From Bradyrhizobium campsiandrae (GTDB lineage: Bacteria > Pseudomonadota > Alphaproteobacteria > Rhizobiales > Xanthobacteraceae): 64,000 nucleotides of DNA. Shown in pieces: positions 40,193 through 51,247 of this stretch; positions within the stretch are counted from its first letter, which is position 1, and each line of letters begins with the position of its first letter. The notes under the pieces are model-generated. The model did not search any database and was not told the origin of the DNA. It was given only the letters and a program-made list of their open reading frames with translations. A program made the position numbers and the translations under genes. The DNA lies in contig NZ_JAANIH010000014.1 of assembly GCF_014529705.1 (NCBI RefSeq), forward strand, positions 1 through 64,000. Direction: 5' to 3'.

Positions 40193-40711
40193 ATGATGAA
40201 AGCCGTCGCAACTGCGGCAGATGCCGCAGAGCGCGTTTCCGGCCCGCAGGGTTCGGTGCAGTCGCTCTATCTGGAAGCTTTGACTCTGGTGGAGCGGCTG
40301 CATCGCCGGCTCCTCGACGTGATCAAGGACGAGTTCGATCGTCGTGGCCGCGCCGACATCAATTCCGTGCAGGCGCTCCTGCTCTATAACATCGGCGACA
40401 AGGAGCTGACCGCGGGCGAGCTGCGCACGCGCGGTTACTATCTCGGCTCCAACGTGTCCTACAATCTGAAGAAGCTCGTCGAGCTCGGCTTCCTCGATCA
40501 TCAGCGCTCGCGCGTTGATCGCCGCTCGGTGCGCATCCGCCTGACGCCGCAGGGCCAGGAAGTCCGCCGCATCGTCGACTCGCTCTACCAGAAGCACGTC
40601 AAGACGGTCGAGCAGGTCGGTGGCATCTCCGGCGAGGAGTTCTCGACTCTCAACAAGTCGCTGCACCGCCTCGAACGGTTCTGGACCGACCAGATCCTGT
40701 ATCGGCTCTGA
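40193..40711 (+). CDS. ldtR: MarR-family regulator, LdtR-like
   Basis: A 172-aa winged-helix regulator. The HTH region INSVQALLLYNIGDKELTAGELRTRGYYLGSNVSYNLKKLVELGF, followed by the wing HQRSRVDRRSVRIRLTPQG, closely resembles LdtR of Sinorhizobium and Liberibacter, which controls an L,D-transpeptidase gene and stress tolerance. The two ATGs at 40193 and 40196 are equally placed behind AGGGGAAG. No ldtP-like gene is visible here. An inverted repeat in its leader may be its own site. Confidence 0.8.
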   Translation: MMKAVATAADAAERVSGPQGSVQSLYLEALTLVERLHRRLLDVIKDEFDRRGRADINSVQALLLYNIGDKELTAGELRTRGYYLGSNVSYNLKKLVELGFLDHQRSRVDRRSVRIRLTPQGQEVRRIVDSLYQKHVKTVEQVGGISGEEFSTLNKSLHRLERFWTDQILYRL

Positions 40712-40875
40712 GTTCCCACAGGGATCAAGGCCAAGCCGGCCGCAACAAGACCGGCGAGCCTTCCCTGACGTGCCTGACTTCCCCCAGCGCGTCGGCCCGG
40801 CTTGACCCGGACCGGCGCGTTTTGACGTTCTTTCGCATCTGCCTTCGCACGTGCGAAAAAATTGTCATTGTCGTC

Positions 40876-40900
40876 GGAACCAGGACTTCGCGCCGCAGTT
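40876..40900 (+). promoter_or_regulatory. Possible EcfG promoter for the small gene at 40924
   Basis: GGAAC (40876-40880), a 16-bp spacer and AGTT (40897-40900) match the EcfG pattern GGAAC-N16/17-CGTT with one mismatch. Transcription would start near 40907, giving a short leader carrying the GGAGGA ribosome site at 40914-40919. Confidence 0.35.
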
Positions 40901-40923
40901 GTCTCTCTGGATCGGAGGACGCG

Positions 40924-41160
40924 ATGCTGGTCGAGCGCGGATTGGAGGCTCTGAACGTCGAGCTCGTGAGTGATGCCTATGCCATCGCCGCGAATTACCT
41001 GCGCCGCTCCGGCGCGATCCCCGACACGCTCGTCACCGATGAACGCCTGCTGAAGATCCTCATCAAGCTGCTCCAGCACGGCGAGTTCAACAAGATCAGG
41101 CTCGCCAACAAGGCGATCGCGCGCTTCGAGGCGCAGGGCGAGGCCAGCGCGGTTGCCTGA
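40924..41160 (+). CDS. Small conserved protein of unknown function
   Basis: A 78-aa, mostly helical soluble protein with no signal peptide. The ATG is preceded by GGAGGA at ideal spacing, supporting translation. I do not recognise the family. It forms a pair with the next small gene, 37 bp downstream. Confidence 0.65.
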   Translation: MLVERGLEALNVELVSDAYAIAANYLRRSGAIPDTLVTDERLLKILIKLLQHGEFNKIRLANKAIARFEAQGEASAVA

Positions 41161-41197
41161 GCAGGATTGCAACAATTCCGCAAGACCAGAGGGTGCC

Positions 41198-41419
41198 ATG
41201 GAAGCTGCCATCGACCGCATCATGAAGACCTATGACCTGCTCGCCAACCGGACCGCGGCGGCGAGCGAGGAGGCGCGGGAAAAGGTGACGAACTACCTCA
41301 ACACCCTGATGGAAGCCGGCGAGAAGGACACCCACAGGTTGACCGTCTGCGGTCTGACCTATCTGCGGCAGCTCGACGGCAGCGTGGACCCTGTGAAGGC
41401 GGGGTATACCGGGCTGTAG
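41198..41419 (+). CDS. Small conserved protein of unknown function
   Basis: A 73-aa soluble protein, helical and charged (EEAREKVTNYLNTLMEAGEKD), with one Cys in RLTVCGLTYLRQLDG. The start follows AGAGGG. Together with the preceding 78-aa gene and the MarR regulator it forms a compact same-strand run, likely stress-related by context only. Confidence 0.65.
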   Translation: MEAAIDRIMKTYDLLANRTAAASEEAREKVTNYLNTLMEAGEKDTHRLTVCGLTYLRQLDGSVDPVKAGYTGL

Positions 41420-41690
41420 ACAACGGCGCCGGGTCCATCTCCCCCTGAGAGGTCATCGATCCGGCTTGGTAAGCGACGCAGCGGCCCAATCCGTGCGTTG
41501 GCGCCGTACGAGCCCGGCAAAGTTGCGGGGCCAAATCCTGTGATCCCCACCATATCTGGCATAATTCCCGCGCCCGACCCGCAAATGCTTGGCCGGGACG
41601 GGGGGATGTGGTAAGTCGCGCCTGCTTCCGACCGCCACACCAGACCGACCGTAGCCCGCCGCAGGGCTGCGGCGGTGGAGATATTCCACG

Positions 41691-42989
41691 ATGACCCTCG
41701 CAAAGACCGCCTCCGCGCCCGATTCGTTTTTCACCGCCTCGCTCGAGCAGGCCGACCCGGAAATCGCCGCCGCCATCAAGGGCGAGCTTGGCCGGCAGCG
41801 TCATGAAGTCGAGCTGATCGCCTCCGAGAACATCGTCAGCCGGGCCGTGCTGGAAGCGCAGGGTTCGGTCATGACTAACAAGTATGCGGAGGGTTATCCG
41901 GGCGCGCGCTACTACGGCGGTTGTGAGTGGGTCGACGTCGCCGAGAACCTCGCGATCGATCGCGCCAAGAAGCTGTTCGGCGCCAATTTCGCCAATGTGC
42001 AGCCGAACTCCGGCAGCCAGATGAACCAGGCGGTGTTCCTGGCGCTGCTGCAGCCGGGCGACACCTTCATGGGTCTCGATCTCGCGGCCGGCGGCCATCT
42101 CACCCATGGCTCGCCCGTCAACATGAGCGGCAAGTGGTTCAAGGCCTCGCACTACACCGTGCGCCGCGAGGACCAGCTCATCGACATGGATGCGGTCGCG
42201 AAGCAGGCCGAAGAGGTCAAGCCGAAGCTGATCGTCGCCGGCGGCTCGGCCTATTCGCGCGCCTGGGATTTCAAGCGTTTTCGTGAGATCGCGGATTCGG
42301 TCGGCGCCTACCTGCTGGTCGACATGGCGCACTTTGCCGGCCTCGTGGCCGGCGGCGTGCATGCCTCGCCGGTGCCGTACGCCCACGTCACCACCACGAC
42401 GACGCACAAATCGCTGCGTGGTCCGCGCGGCGGCCTGATCCTCAGCAATGACGAGGTGCTCGCCAAGAAGCTGAACTCGGCGATCTTCCCGGGCCTGCAG
42501 GGCGGTCCCCTGATGCATGTGATCGCGGCCAAGGCGGTTGCCTTCGGCGAGGCGCTGCGTCCGGACTTCAAGGTCTATGCGAAGAACGTCGTCGAGAACG
42601 CCAAGGCGCTCGCCGAGACGATGAAGAGCCACGGCTTCGATATTGTCTCCGGCGGCACCGATAACCATCTGATGCTGGTCGACCTCAGGCCGAAGGGCCT
42701 GAAGGGCAACGTCTCGGAGAAGGCGCTGGTCCGCGCCGCCATCACCTGCAACAAGAACGGCATTCCGTTCGACCCCGAAAAGCCGTTCGTCACCTCGGGC
42801 CTGCGTCTCGGCACGCCCGCGGCGACGACCCGCGGTTTCGGCGTAGCCGAATTCCAGCAGGTCGGCGGCATGATCGCCGAGGTCCTCAACGCGATCGCGC
42901 AATCCGACGACGGCAAGGCGCCGCTGGTCGAGGCCGCGATCAAGGAACGGGTCAAGGCGCTCACCGACCGGTTCCCGATCTATCAGTAA
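41691..42989 (+). CDS. glyA: Serine hydroxymethyltransferase
   Basis: PLP enzyme interconverting serine and glycine and charging tetrahydrofolate with a one-carbon unit. The 432-aa product contains [28 protein letters not shown], and the PLP Lys in [14 protein letters not shown] (K240). It is followed 30 bp later by nrdR. The 270-bp gap upstream has no gene and I see no known riboswitch in it. Confidence 0.97.
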   Translation: MTLAKTASAPDSFFTASLEQADPEIAAAIKGELGRQRHEVELIASENIVSRAVLEAQGSVMTNKYAEGYPGARYYGGCEWVDVAENLAIDRAKKLFGANFANVQPNSGSQMNQAVFLALLQPGDTFMGLDLAAGGHLTHGSPVNMSGKWFKASHYTVRREDQLIDMDAVAKQAEEVKPKLIVAGGSAYSRAWDFKRFREIADSVGAYLLVDMAHFAGLVAGGVHASPVPYAHVTTTTTHKSLRGPRGGLILSNDEVLAKKLNSAIFPGLQGGPLMHVIAAKAVAFGEALRPDFKVYAKNVVENAKALAETMKSHGFDIVSGGTDNHLMLVDLRPKGLKGNVSEKALVRAAITCNKNGIPFDPEKPFVTSGLRLGTPAATTRGFGVAEFQQVGGMIAEVLNAIAQSDDGKAPLVEAAIKERVKALTDRFPIYQ

Positions 42990-43019
42990 GAGGCCAAGTC
43001 TAGGGATCAAGGTACTCGG

Positions 43020-43502
43020 ATGCGCTGCCCGAACTGCAACAGTCTCGATACGCAGGTAAAGGACTCGCGTCCGACCGAGGACTCTTCCGTCATCCGCAGG
43101 CGGCGCGTGTGCGTCGCCTGCAATTTCCGCTTCACCACCTTCGAGCGCGTGCAGCTGCGCGAGCTCACGGTGATCAAGCGCAACGGCCGCCGCGTGCCGT
43201 TCGATCGCGACAAGCTGATGCGCTCGGTCCAGATCTCGCTTCGCAAGCGGCAGGTCGATCCCGAAAGGGTGGAGAAGATGGTCTCCACCATCGTGCGCGA
43301 GCTCGAGACCGGGGGCGAAGCCGAGATCTCTTCCGAGGTGATCGGCGAGACCGTGATGGAGCATCTGCGCACGCTCGACGACGTCGCCTATGTGCGCTTT
43401 GCTTCCGTCTACCGCAATTTCCGCGAGGCCAAGGATTTCGCCGAGGTGCTGGGCGAGCTCTCCGGCGAGGAGGAAGCGCGGCTCGCCGCGATCCGCAAAT
43501 GA
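43020..43502 (+). CDS. nrdR: Transcriptional repressor NrdR
   Basis: ATP/dATP-sensing repressor of ribonucleotide reductase genes. The 160-aa product has an N-terminal zinc ribbon (C3, C6, C31, C34) and an ATP-cone domain ([27 protein letters not shown]). The stop overlaps the ribD start by 4 bp. Confidence 0.96.
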   Translation: MRCPNCNSLDTQVKDSRPTEDSSVIRRRRVCVACNFRFTTFERVQLRELTVIKRNGRRVPFDRDKLMRSVQISLRKRQVDPERVEKMVSTIVRELETGGEAEISSEVIGETVMEHLRTLDDVAYVRFASVYRNFREAKDFAEVLGELSGEEEARLAAIRK

Positions 43503-44647
43503 TCTTCCGCATCCTGGAAGATCAGTTCGCCGCGAGGATCCGCGAGTCCAAGGACGCCGATCGCCGTTTCATGCAGCTGGCGCTGGCGCTGGGGAAGCGC
43601 GGGCAGGGGCGGACCTGGCCCAATCCCGCCGTTGGTGCCGTCATCGTCAAGGATGGTGTCATCGTCGGCCGGGGCTGGACGCAAGCAGGTGGACGGCCGC
43701 ATGCCGAGCCTGAAGCATTGCGACGGGCGGGCGAGGCGGCGCGGGGCGCCACGCTCTATGTCACACTCGAACCGTGCTCGCATTTCGGCAAGTCGCCGCC
43801 CTGTGCGGATGCGGTGATCGCGGCGGGCATCAAGCGCGTGGTGGCCGCGATCGAGGATCCCAATCCTGAGGTCGCGGGGCAGGGGCATGCGCGCCTGCGC
43901 GCTGCCGGCATCACCGTGGATGTGGGCCTGTGTGCCGCCGAGGCGGCGTTCGACCACGCCGGCCATTTTCGTCGTATCAGGGACAAGCGTCCGCATGTGG
44001 TCCTGAAGCTTGCAGTCTCGCCCGACGGCAAGATCGGCGCTGCCGGCGGCAAGCCGCTCGCGATCACGGGCGAAGCCGTGCGCGACCGCGTGCATCTGCT
44101 GCGCGCGCAGAGCGACGCCATCCTGGTCGGCATCGGCACGATTCTGGCGGACGATCCGCAGCTCAACTGCCGTTTGCCGGGCATGGAATTACGTTCTCCG
44201 GTACGTGTCGTCCTCGACCGGAATCTGCGCATTCCGGCCGCGAGCCAGCTTGTTCGATCTGCGCGCGAGACGCCGCTTTGGGTGATGGCGTCCGAACTCG
44301 CAGAAGCGGCGGCTGCGACCCGTCTCGGTGCGGCCGGTGCACAGATCATGCGCATGCCGGCTGGAAATGCATCCGGGCTCGATCTTCCGGCTGTTCTGCA
44401 CGCGCTGGCTGAGAAGGGGATCACCCGATTGATGGTCGAGGGTGGCAGCCGCGTTGCGGCTTCGTTCGTGTCAGCCGACCTCGTCGACGAGATCTGGCTG
44501 TTCCGCGGCGCGGACGAGGTCGGCGCTGGCGGCGTCGATGCGCTCGATGCATTGCCCCTGTCGAAAATCACGCAGTCGCAGGCCTACAAGGTTCATGCTA
44601 GCGAGACATTCGGCCACGATACTCTCACCATCTACGAGCGCGCCTAA
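43499..44647 (+). CDS. ribD: Bifunctional riboflavin deaminase/reductase
   Basis: Catalyses the deamination and the side-chain reduction steps of riboflavin synthesis. The 382-aa product has the zinc deaminase motifs [10 protein letters not shown] and [19 protein letters not shown], then the C-terminal RibD-C reductase domain ([42 protein letters not shown]). The ATG overlaps the nrdR stop, and ribE starts 1 bp after its own stop. Confidence 0.96.
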   Translation: MIFRILEDQFAARIRESKDADRRFMQLALALGKRGQGRTWPNPAVGAVIVKDGVIVGRGWTQAGGRPHAEPEALRRAGEAARGATLYVTLEPCSHFGKSPPCADAVIAAGIKRVVAAIEDPNPEVAGQGHARLRAAGITVDVGLCAAEAAFDHAGHFRRIRDKRPHVVLKLAVSPDGKIGAAGGKPLAITGEAVRDRVHLLRAQSDAILVGIGTILADDPQLNCRLPGMELRSPVRVVLDRNLRIPAASQLVRSARETPLWVMASELAEAAAATRLGAAGAQIMRMPAGNASGLDLPAVLHALAEKGITRLMVEGGSRVAASFVSADLVDEIWLFRGADEVGAGGVDALDALPLSKITQSQAYKVHASETFGHDTLTIYERA

Positions 44648-44648
44648 C

Positions 44649-45257
44649 ATGTTCACCGGCATTGTCACCGATATCGGCGAGATCGTCAGCTTCAAACCCG
44701 TGGCGCAGGGGCAATTGCACCGCCTGCGCATTGCCTGCAGCTACGATCAGACCACCATCGCCGACGGCGCTTCGATCGCCTGCAACGGCGTCTGTCTCAC
44801 CGTGGTCGCCTCCGGCGTCGCTGATGGCAAAACCTGGTTCGAGGTCGATACCGCCGCGGAGACGCTGGCGCTGACGACGGCCAAACACTGGAAGCTTGGC
44901 ACGAAGCTCAATCTCGAGCGCGCGCTCAAGATCGGCGACGAGCTTGGCGGCCACATCGTCGCCGGCCATGCTGACGGCATCGCCACCATCGTCAGCCGCG
45001 AGGATCTGCCCGACATGGCGCGGTTCGTGCTCTCGACGACGCGGGAGCTGGCGCGCTTCATCGCCACCAAGGGCTCGATCACGCTCGACGGTGTCTCGCT
45101 GACGGTGAATACGGTCGATGACGTGACCTTTTCGGTGCTGATCATTCCGCATACGCTGGATGTCACGACGATCGGCGGCTGGAAGGCGGGCAGCGAAGTT
45201 AATATCGAGGTCGATCTGATGGCCCGCTATGCGGCGCGGCTGACGGAAATGAAGTGA
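44649..45257 (+). CDS. ribE: Riboflavin synthase, alpha chain
   Basis: Dismutates two 6,7-dimethyl-8-ribityllumazine molecules to riboflavin. The 202-aa product shows two lumazine-binding repeats: MFTGIVTDIGEIVS with ASIACNGVCLTVV, and GGHIVAGHADGIATI with GSITLDGVSLTVN. Start and length are canonical. Confidence 0.95.
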   Translation: MFTGIVTDIGEIVSFKPVAQGQLHRLRIACSYDQTTIADGASIACNGVCLTVVASGVADGKTWFEVDTAAETLALTTAKHWKLGTKLNLERALKIGDELGGHIVAGHADGIATIVSREDLPDMARFVLSTTRELARFIATKGSITLDGVSLTVNTVDDVTFSVLIIPHTLDVTTIGGWKAGSEVNIEVDLMARYAARLTEMK

Positions 45258-45349
45258 CCGGCAGAGCCGGAATGACCCCTTTTAAGAACTTGGCTTACAC
45301 GCCTGCGGCGACTACATAACGCGCCGACCCAGTAGAACGGATTTAGACG

Positions 45350-45841
45350 ATGGCAGACGCGCGGCGCGCACCCCTGAAGGACCAGACCGACATTTCCGGC
45401 GCGCGTGCGCTTATCGTCGAGGCACGGTTCTACGACGATCTCCAGGACGCGCTTCTGGACGGCGCGGTCACTGAACTGAAGGCGGCGGGCCTCACCCATG
45501 ACGTCATCACGGTTCCCGGCGCGCTGGAGATCCCGGCGGCCGTGGCGATCGCGGTCGACGCGGCGGCGGCGAACGGCAAGCCCTATGATGCAGTGATCGC
45601 GCTCGGCTGCGTCATCCGCGGCGACACCATTCATTTCGAGATCGTCTCGCAGGAATCCTCGCGCGCGCTGATGGACCTTGCGGTGGCGCGAAAGCTGCCG
45701 CTCGGCAACGGCATTCTCACCGTCAACAACGAGGACCAGGCCTGGGCGCGGGCGCGCGCCAGCGAGCTGAACAAGGGCGGCGATGCCGCGCGCGCGGCGC
45801 TGGCGATGCTGCGTATCAAGCGCCGCCTGGCGCGGGCCTGA
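45350..45841 (+). CDS. ribH: 6,7-dimethyl-8-ribityllumazine synthase
   Basis: Penultimate riboflavin step. The 163-aa product has [14 protein letters not shown], the catalytic-site [31 protein letters not shown] with the conserved His, and [18 protein letters not shown]. It is the third riboflavin gene of the run. A weak promoter pair (TTGGCT 45290-45295, TACATA 45313-45318) lies in the 92-bp gap before it; no FMN riboswitch is visible. Confidence 0.96.
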   Translation: MADARRAPLKDQTDISGARALIVEARFYDDLQDALLDGAVTELKAAGLTHDVITVPGALEIPAAVAIAVDAAAANGKPYDAVIALGCVIRGDTIHFEIVSQESSRALMDLAVARKLPLGNGILTVNNEDQAWARARASELNKGGDAARAALAMLRIKRRLARA

Positions 45842-45844
45842 ACC

Positions 45845-46342
45845 ATGGCTGACACCAGGAAACCAGCTGCGCCCGCAGAGAAGAAAGCGAACCGGCGCGG
45901 TGCGGCGCGGCTCGCGGCCGTTCAGGCCTTGTACCAGATGGACATCGCCGGCGCCGGCATCAATGACATCTTCGCGGAGTTCGAAAGCCACTGGCTCGGC
46001 AACGAGGTCGAGGGCGACACCTACCTGCCGGCGGAAGCCGCATTCTTCCGCGACGTCGTCTCCGGCGTCGTGCGCGACCAGAAGAAGCTCGATCCCTTGA
46101 TCGACGAGGCGCTGTCGAAGGGCTGGCCCTTGAAGCGGATCGAGGCCATCCTGCGCGCGGTGTTGCGGGCCGGGGCCTATGAGCTTCAGCATCGCAAGGA
46201 CGTGCCGGGCCGCGTCGTCGTGTCCGAATATGTCGATGTCGCCAACGCCTTCGTCGACCGCGAGGAGACCGGCATGGTCAACGCCGTGCTCGACCAGATC
46301 GGCCGCCAGTTTCGCGGTGACGAGTTCGGGCGAAGTAATTGA
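45845..46342 (+). CDS. nusB: Transcription antitermination factor NusB
   Basis: Binds boxA RNA with NusE (S10) to promote rRNA antitermination. The 165-aa product has NRRGAARLAAVQALYQMDI at the N-terminus and the C-terminal helices KRIEAILRAVLRAGAYELQHRKDVPGRVVVSEYVDVANAF typical of NusB. It begins 3 bp after ribH, the standard ribH-nusB pairing. Confidence 0.96.
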   Translation: MADTRKPAAPAEKKANRRGAARLAAVQALYQMDIAGAGINDIFAEFESHWLGNEVEGDTYLPAEAAFFRDVVSGVVRDQKKLDPLIDEALSKGWPLKRIEAILRAVLRAGAYELQHRKDVPGRVVVSEYVDVANAFVDREETGMVNAVLDQIGRQFRGDEFGRSN

Positions 46343-46467
46343 GACGACGACTTCCGCCGTAGCCGTCACCCCCGCGCAATGGCGAAGCCATTGTCGCTGG
46401 AGGTGCCGGAGCGAAGCGGAGGCCTCGAAGGGCGGCGGCGTGCCGTCGCGGTCGCACCTTGGCCGTG

Positions 46468-46509
46468 CATCCTTCGAGGCTCGCAAGGGCTCGCACCTCA
46501 GGATGACGG
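46468..46509. repeat. Extragenic palindrome fragment upstream of thiL
   Basis: CATCCTTCGAGGCTCGCAAGG to CTCAGGATGACGG is the familiar Bradyrhizobium repeat whose ends are inverse complements (CATCCTTCGAG / CTCAGGATG). It forms much of the 177-bp gap between nusB and thiL and remains open in the thiL frame. Confidence 0.6.
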
Positions 46510-46519
46510 TTCTGCTATC

Positions 46520-47521
46520 GTGAGTCAGGACAGAAACCAAGCCTCCGGCGAAGACTCCCTCATCGCGCGCTACTTCAAGCCGCTGGTGACTGATCCGGGC
46601 GCATTCGCCCTGGTTGATGATGCCGCGATCCTGTCCTCGTCGGGCGAGGACATCGTCGTCACCACCGATGCGGTGGTCGAAGGCGTGCATTATCTTGCCA
46701 CCGATCCGCCGGATACCATCGCGCGCAAGGCGCTGCGGGTGAACCTGTCGGATCTCGCCGCCAAGGGGGCTGCGCCCGCAGGCTTCTTGCTCACGCTGGC
46801 ATTGCGCAGCAAGCAGGACGCCTGGCTGAAGCCGTTTGCGGATGCGCTCGGCGAGGACGCAAGGATCTTCGGCTGCCCGCTGCTCGGCGGCGACACGGTC
46901 TCGACGCCGGGACCGCAGATGATCTCGATCACCGCTTTCGGACGCGTGCCGAAGGGGCGGATGGTCGGCCGCACCGGCGCGAGGCCGGGTGACTGCATTT
47001 TGGTGACCGGAACGATCGGCGATGCCGCGCTCGGGCTCGACGTGCTCACCGGCGGCGCGGCGGCCACCGCGCTGGCGTCCGATCTCGCCGCCAAGGAAGC
47101 ACTGATCTCGCGCTACCGTATCCCGCAGCCGCGCAATGTGCTGGCACCGGCCGTGCGCGATCATGCGTCGGCCTCGATGGACGTCTCCGACGGGCTCGCC
47201 GGCGACTTGACGAAGCTCTGCGCGGCGTCCGATGTCTCCGCCATTGTCGACGTGGCGAGCGTGCCTTTGTCGGCAGAGGCGGCGGGCCTGATTGCGCGCG
47301 AGGCGATTTGCGTTGAGACGCTGCTGGCCGGGGGCGACGACTACGAGGTGCTGTGCACGGCACCTCCCGCGCAATGCGATGCGCTGATCGCCGCGGGGCA
47401 GGCGGTGGGCCTTGCCGTCACGGCGATCGGCACGATCGTCGCCGGCCATGAACGCCCGCGCTTCCTGGACGGGCAAGGCCGGGAACTGGTCTTGAAGCGA
47501 TTGTCCTTCAGCCACTTCTAG
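46520..47521 (+). CDS. thiL: Thiamine-monophosphate kinase
   Basis: Phosphorylates thiamine monophosphate to the active diphosphate. From the GTG at 46520 the product is 333 aa. Conserved sites include EDSLIARYFKPL, DDAAIL, TTDAVVEGVHY with VNLSDLAAKGAAPAG, and the C-terminal SMDVSDGLAGDL and LAGGDDYEVLC. The frame stays open to an ATG at 46379, but that stretch is repeat sequence and would add 47 implausible residues. Confidence 0.92.
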   Translation: MSQDRNQASGEDSLIARYFKPLVTDPGAFALVDDAAILSSSGEDIVVTTDAVVEGVHYLATDPPDTIARKALRVNLSDLAAKGAAPAGFLLTLALRSKQDAWLKPFADALGEDARIFGCPLLGGDTVSTPGPQMISITAFGRVPKGRMVGRTGARPGDCILVTGTIGDAALGLDVLTGGAAATALASDLAAKEALISRYRIPQPRNVLAPAVRDHASASMDVSDGLAGDLTKLCAASDVSAIVDVASVPLSAEAAGLIAREAICVETLLAGGDDYEVLCTAPPAQCDALIAAGQAVGLAVTAIGTIVAGHERPRFLDGQGRELVLKRLSFSHF

Positions 47522-47642
47522 CAATTGCGCCGGCCGGCGGTCGGACGCTCGGGACTAGTCTAAATACCTGCCGAGATCGGCAATTTCGTCCCGATACGGC
47601 GTTGCACCCTCAATTTGATTAAGGCAAGCTTGCGGCTGACTG

Positions 47643-47666
47643 AAGCCGCCTGAGGGCGGCTTTGTT
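47643..47666 (+). terminator. Terminator-like hairpin between thiL and hppA
   Basis: AAGCCGCC (47643-47650) pairs with GGCGGCTT (47655-47662) around TGAG, followed by TGTT. It could terminate the nrdR-to-thiL transcript or lie in the hppA leader. Confidence 0.5.
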
Positions 47667-47743
47667 CAGAATCAAGGCGCCAAACCGCTCGACGGACAAG
47701 AAAAGGCGCCGGGGGTACATCAAGGATCTAAGGCAAAAATCAC

Positions 47744-49864
<2,121 letters not shown>

Positions 49865-49891
49865 GGCTGACGCGATCCCACAAGACAAAAC

Positions 49892-49917
49892 CCCGCGGCG
49901 CGAGCCGCGGGATTTTT
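49892..49917 (+). terminator. Rho-independent terminator of hppA
   Basis: CCCGCGGC (49892-49899) and GCCGCGGG (49904-49911) pair around a GCGA loop, followed by ATTTTTA. It lies 28 bp past the hppA stop. Confidence 0.9.
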
Positions 49918-49971
49918 ATCCGGGCGCTCGTAGTCGAGCTGCACGACAAAATAGAGCTTGACGGTCAAGCA

Positions 49972-50391
49972 TCAGTCTTTCGGCGGCGATCCGTCTTCGG
50001 CTCTTTGCGCAAATACCTCCTTCGCTGCGAACAGCCCGTTGAGGGCAGCCGGGAAGCCGGCATAGACGGCCATCTGCATGAGGATCTCGACGATCTCGTC
50101 GCGGCTGAGCCCGACATTGAGACCCGCCTCGATATGCACTTTGAGCTGAGGCGCAGCGTTCCCCATGGCCGCGAGCGCGGCGATTGTTGCGATCTCGCGC
50201 GAACGCAGGTCGAGCCCGGGCCGTGAATAGATGTCGCCAAATGGAAATTCGAAAATATAGGTGGCGAAGTCCGGGGCGATGTCGGCAAGCGCCGCCACGA
50301 CCTTGTGGCCGGCCTCTCCGTCGATCTCAGCGAGTGCGCGCCGACCGCGCTCCAACCGGTTTTCGGCGGCGTTCGGGAAGTGTTGCATCAT
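49972..50391 (-). CDS. Carboxymuconolactone decarboxylase (AhpD-like) family protein
   Basis: A 139-aa helical protein of the CMD family, matching RRALAEIDGEAGHKVVAALADIAPDFATYIFEFPFGDIYSRPGLDLRSREIATIAALAA in length and pattern. The AhpD-type CxxC active site is absent, so it is closer to gamma-carboxymuconolactone decarboxylase-like proteins; substrate unknown. Its start lies 65 bp inside the upstream MerR gene, so the two overlap substantially and are probably coupled. Confidence 0.82.
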   Translation of the reverse strand: MMQHFPNAAENRLERGRRALAEIDGEAGHKVVAALADIAPDFATYIFEFPFGDIYSRPGLDLRSREIATIAALAAMGNAAPQLKVHIEAGLNVGLSRDEIVEILMQMAVYAGFPAALNGLFAAKEVFAQRAEDGSPPKD

Positions 50392-50755
50392 AATCCTTCA
50401 TCCTCTGTTCCGTTTCGGCATAACCGCCGATCTTGGTGTCGAGGGCGAGAAGACAGGCATTCAGCTCGTCGACATGGGCGCGCACACTTTCGCGGTGCCG
50501 CTCCAGCAGCGCGCGCCGCTCGGCCTCGGTGCCGCTGCCTCGGTCCCGGAGCTCCGCGTAAAGCAGCATGTCCCGGATCGGCATGCCTGTTGTCTTCAGA
50601 CGGCCGAGAAATTCGATCCACACGAGGATCGAGGCGTCGTAGTCGCGCCGGCTGGAGCGATCCCGGTCGGCGTAAGGCAACAACCCGATCCGCTCGTAGT
50701 AGCGGATCGTATGGGCCGTCAGTCCGGAACGCTTGGCGAGTTCGCCGATCTTCAT
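50327..50755 (-). CDS. MerR-family transcriptional regulator
   Basis: A 142-aa regulator beginning KIGELAKRSGLTAHTIRYYERIGLLPYADRDRSSRRDYDASILVWIEFLGRLKTTGMPI, the MerR winged-helix plus coiled-coil linker. The C-terminal part is short and Arg-rich, without Cys metal ligands, so it is not a metal sensor of the MerR/CueR type. It likely controls the overlapping CMD gene in a regulator-first operon. Confidence 0.88.
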   Translation of the reverse strand: MKIGELAKRSGLTAHTIRYYERIGLLPYADRDRSSRRDYDASILVWIEFLGRLKTTGMPIRDMLLYAELRDRGSGTEAERRALLERHRESVRAHVDELNACLLALDTKIGGYAETEQRMKDYDATLPERRRKPVGARSARTR

Positions 50756-50955
50756 GACTGTCTCTCATCACGACGCACGGAAACTACGTGTTCGAGCGCA
50801 CTCTAAGTCAAGAGAGATTCCGGCGCTGCCTCTGCGAGCGTCGCGCCTGAAGTGAGACACGATAATTACAGTGAGAGTGGGGTTGCCTGGAGGCCGGATG
50901 TCAGCTGGCATTCCGTGCGTCGCCTACGGCGATCGGCTGTTGCGTTTCCGAATTG

Positions 50956-51182
50956 GTCATGGTGGCATTATGCCACTGTTTTGCCCGACGGGTCAAAGGA
51001 AATTCGAAAAAGGCGAAGTCGCCTTCGGTTTCGCTCGGCGCGACCGCGTGCCGCGCATGGCGGTGATGGCCAGCGCGAGGCCGCTTGTCGGTCGCTCGAC
51101 CCGCAATTGATCTGACCCGATCGACCGCGTGCCGCGCGACCGCACCTCTACTGTGCATGGGGTTGTTTTTCATTTTTTGCCG
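50956..51182. repeat. Two-core Bradyrhizobium intergenic repeat, copy A
   Basis: Core 1 is TGCCACTGTTTTGCCCGACG... (50971-50996) and core 2 CTACTGTGCATGGGGTTGTT... (51148-51170). Both recur, inverted, at 57815-57909. The cores are 151 bp apart here and 37 bp apart in copy B. Inside, a 16-bp direct repeat CGACCGCGTGCCGCGC occurs at 51041-51056 and 51122-51137. The short open frames here are repeat sequence, not genes. This fills most of the 492-bp gap after the MerR gene. Confidence 0.85.
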
Positions 51183-51247
51183 AAGGGGGCCGCGCGATCC
51201 GGCAGCGACTGGTGAGGACGCATCGTCGTCTGCCGGCGGAGCGGGAC

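Noticed and set aside
41420..41690. Possible riboswitch upstream of glyA
   Set aside because: No glycine, SAM or THF riboswitch signature could be matched by eye; left as unannotated leader.
50871..51110. 79-codon plus-strand frame
   Set aside because: It is formed by the two-core repeat, whose other copy at 57815-57909 shows the same sequence is non-coding.
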